A stretch of 64,000 nt of DNA, taken from Sphingomonas gilva (GTDB lineage: Bacteria; Pseudomonadota; Alphaproteobacteria; Sphingomonadales; Sphingomonadaceae). The position numbers and the translations under genes were made by a program. The stretch is taken from contig NZ_QWLV01000002.1 of the NCBI RefSeq assembly GCF_003515075.1, positions 620,001-684,000 of the forward strand. Direction: 5' to 3'. Numbering within the stretch: position 1 is the stretch's first letter; each line of letters begins with the position of its first letter. The notes under the pieces are model-generated. The model did no database searches. It was not told where the DNA came from and was given only the letters and a program-made list of their open reading frames with translations. This document shows, in pieces, positions 62,714 through 64,000 of the stretch.

Positions 62714-63571
62714 ATGAGCAGATTGACATGGATATCGCTGGCCGTCGCGGCCCTGTGCCAGATCATGCTGGGCGCTGGCATCGCGCAGGCGCGCGACGGC
62801 ACGATCGAGGTGATGAGCTTCAACGTCCGGCTGCCCATCGACAAGGGGGTCAACAGCTGGGAGCGCCGGCGCGGCCTCGCCGCCGAGATGATCCGCCGGA
62901 TCGCGCCCGATGTGATCGGCACGCAGGAGCTGCACAAGCGCCAGGGCGACGATATCGTCCGCCTGCTGCCCGCCTATGGCTGGATCGGCATCGACCGGCG
63001 CGGCGGCCATGACGACGAGCATATGGGGCTGTTCTACCGCCGCGACCGGCTGAACCTGATCGAGTTCGGCAATTTCTGGCTGTCCGACACGCCCGACGTG
63101 CCGGGCAGCATCAGCTGGGGCCATCCGCTGCCGCGCATGACGACCTGGGCGCTGTTCGAGACCAAGGACGACAAGCGCCGCTTCTATGTGCTCAACACCC
63201 ATTTCCCCTATCGGGCGGAGGACGAGGACGCGCGGATGAAGGGCGCGCTGATGCTGCGCCAGCGCATCGACGCGTTGCCCGCGGACATACCGGTCGTGCT
63301 GACCGGCGATTTCAACACGACGCCCGACAGCCAGATCCACGCCGCGCTGACCGAGCGGTTGGCGGACGTGCGCATCGCCGCGCCGTCGCGATCGGGGCCG
63401 GACGACACCTTCCACAACTTCACCGGCAAGGCCGATCGCCGGATCGACTGGATCCTGACCCGCGGCCTCGATGTGCGGAGCACCCAAACGGTGACCGACC
63501 ATCGCGGCGAGATGCAGACCTCCGATCACTTCCCCATAGTCGCGACCCTGGCCTGGCCGACGTCTCGGTAG
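62714..63571 (+). CDS. Secreted endonuclease/exonuclease/phosphatase family protein
   Basis: This 285-residue protein starts with a signal peptide (MSRLTWISLAVAALCQIMLG, cut near AQA). The mature part has the endonuclease/exonuclease/phosphatase fold: 'IEVMSFNVR', 'DVIGTQELH', 'RRFYVLNTHFPY', 'VVLTGDFNTTP', 'RIDWILTRGLDV' and a final 'SDHFPIVATL', which together give the metal-binding and catalytic Asn, Glu, His, Asp, Asn and His residues. Substrates of the family include DNA, phospholipids and inositol phosphates. This subgroup of periplasmic or exported members is not assigned. It is divergent from the two-component genes with a 224-base spacer that shows no further gene. Confidence 0.88.
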   Translation: MSRLTWISLAVAALCQIMLGAGIAQARDGTIEVMSFNVRLPIDKGVNSWERRRGLAAEMIRRIAPDVIGTQELHKRQGDDIVRLLPAYGWIGIDRRGGHDDEHMGLFYRRDRLNLIEFGNFWLSDTPDVPGSISWGHPLPRMTTWALFETKDDKRRFYVLNTHFPYRAEDEDARMKGALMLRQRIDALPADIPVVLTGDFNTTPDSQIHAALTERLADVRIAAPSRSGPDDTFHNFTGKADRRIDWILTRGLDVRSTQTVTDHRGEMQTSDHFPIVATLAWPTSR

Positions 63572-63588
63572 GATGATCCTCCTTTATG

Positions 63589-63619
63589 GGAGACCTGGGC
63601 GCGTAGCGGCCTGGTCTCC
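63589..63619. terminator. Hairpin between convergent genes
   Basis: GGAGACC (63589-63595) and GGTCTCC (63613-63619) form a stem, with GGCGC/GCGGCC partly extending it. It lies between the exonuclease-family stop (63571) and the convergent NADH dehydrogenase stop (63646), and may serve both. No T-run. Confidence 0.5.
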
Positions 63620-63645
63620 GTTGGAGGGGATGGGGCTCAACCGCT

Positions 63646-64000
63646 CTAATGCAGCTTCAGCCGCGGGCGGATGATGGCGTTGACCTGGCCGATGGCGATC
63701 AGCGCGAGGCCCTTCAGCCAGCCGTGGATGGCGATCAGGTGCATCCGGTAGAGCGAGGTGTAGACGAAGCGCGCCAGCCGGCCCTCGATCGCCATGCGCC
63801 CGCCGACGAGATTGCCCATCAGGCTGCCGACGGTGGAAAAACGGCTGAGCGACACCAGCGAACCGTGATCGTGATAGCGGAACGGGCGCAGCGGCTTGCC
63901 GTCCTGAAGCGCGATCAGGTTGCGATAGGCGGTCGCCGCCATCTGGTGCGCCGATTGCGCGCGCGGCGGCACCGGGCGCTCGTCGCCGGGCAAGTGGCAG
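63646..64000 (-). CDS. ndh: Type II NADH dehydrogenase, C-terminal part
   Basis: The frame is open from the window edge to a TAG at 63646-63648, giving 117 residues of the C-terminus. '[22 protein letters not shown]' matches the 'PP.AQ.A.QqG...A.Ni' region of type II NADH:quinone oxidoreductases. '[21 protein letters not shown]' matches the following 'f.Y...G.la.iG...Av' block, and the tail '[29 protein letters not shown]' is the amphipathic, membrane-binding end of the family. The FAD- and NADH-binding parts lie outside the window. The enzyme feeds electrons from NADH to quinone without pumping protons. Confidence 0.82.
   Translation of the reverse strand, partial: CHLPGDERPVPPRAQSAHQMAATAYRNLIALQDGKPLRPFRYHDHGSLVSLSRFSTVGSLMGNLVGGRMAIEGRLARFVYTSLYRMHLIAIHGWLKGLALIAIGQVNAIIRPRLKLH

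Overview
The window is GC-rich chromosomal DNA from an alphaproteobacterium, most likely a member of the Sphingomonadaceae. This rests on several things seen here: gene content and order (mdh-sucD-odhA-odhB-lpd; serC-serA; hisG-hisD-nusB; hisZ-purA), many GTG starts coupled by 4-base overlaps, a GTTC-type LexA box before uvrB, a serC-leader-like hairpin pair, and several families of palindromic intergenic repeats. No rRNA, tRNA, CRISPR array, phage or intact insertion sequence was found. The taxonomic call is inference from protein style, not from a marker gene.

Left part (1-11 kb): the end of a glutathione transferase, a DUF1993 protein, class I fumarase, a hicAB toxin-antitoxin pair, a lipid-type metallo-beta-lactamase-fold hydrolase, a DUF3617 lipoprotein, uvrB, a higA antitoxin whose higB partner survives only as a 27-codon stub joined to the uvrB stop codon, two related lipoproteins, a tiny conserved-looking basic protein, a frameshifted DUF3175 gene, a micro-ORF with a perfect 14-base Shine-Dalgarno followed by a strong hairpin, a TRIC/YicG membrane protein and a quinone-oxidoreductase-like enzyme.

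Middle part (11-43 kb): the minus-strand TCA operon mdh, sucD, odhA, odhB, lpd (no sucC here), with palindromic repeats in its intergenic spaces; a divergent ku-ligD non-homologous end-joining pair, in which a repeat element is read as part of the LigD linker; a fused ATP-grasp/alpha-E protein with a transglutaminase; a DnaJ-like protein; the coupled brkB-fabI-aroC run; an SLC13 carrier; then minus-strand housekeeping genes for purine, histidine and serine synthesis and nusB, with small enzymes of unknown substrate.

Right part (43-64 kb): an accessory region devoted to type I secretion. Two paralogous ABC exporter/HlyD adaptor pairs lie in tandem on the minus strand. One follows a 2043-residue secreted haem peroxidase with RTX repeats. 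The other follows an Ala-rich 343-residue protein and an 83-residue Ser/Asp-rich acidic protein, neither of which I recognise. Between the cassettes lie a Crp/Fnr-type regulator, a near-perfect CRP-like operator and two complex inverted-repeat elements. Upstream of the peroxidase are a receiver-only protein, a NarL/LuxR-type regulator, and an OmpR-type regulator with its kinase. An exonuclease/phosphatase-family protein and the C-terminus of a type II NADH dehydrogenase close the window. No outer-membrane TolC-like partner is present, so the exporters must use one encoded elsewhere.
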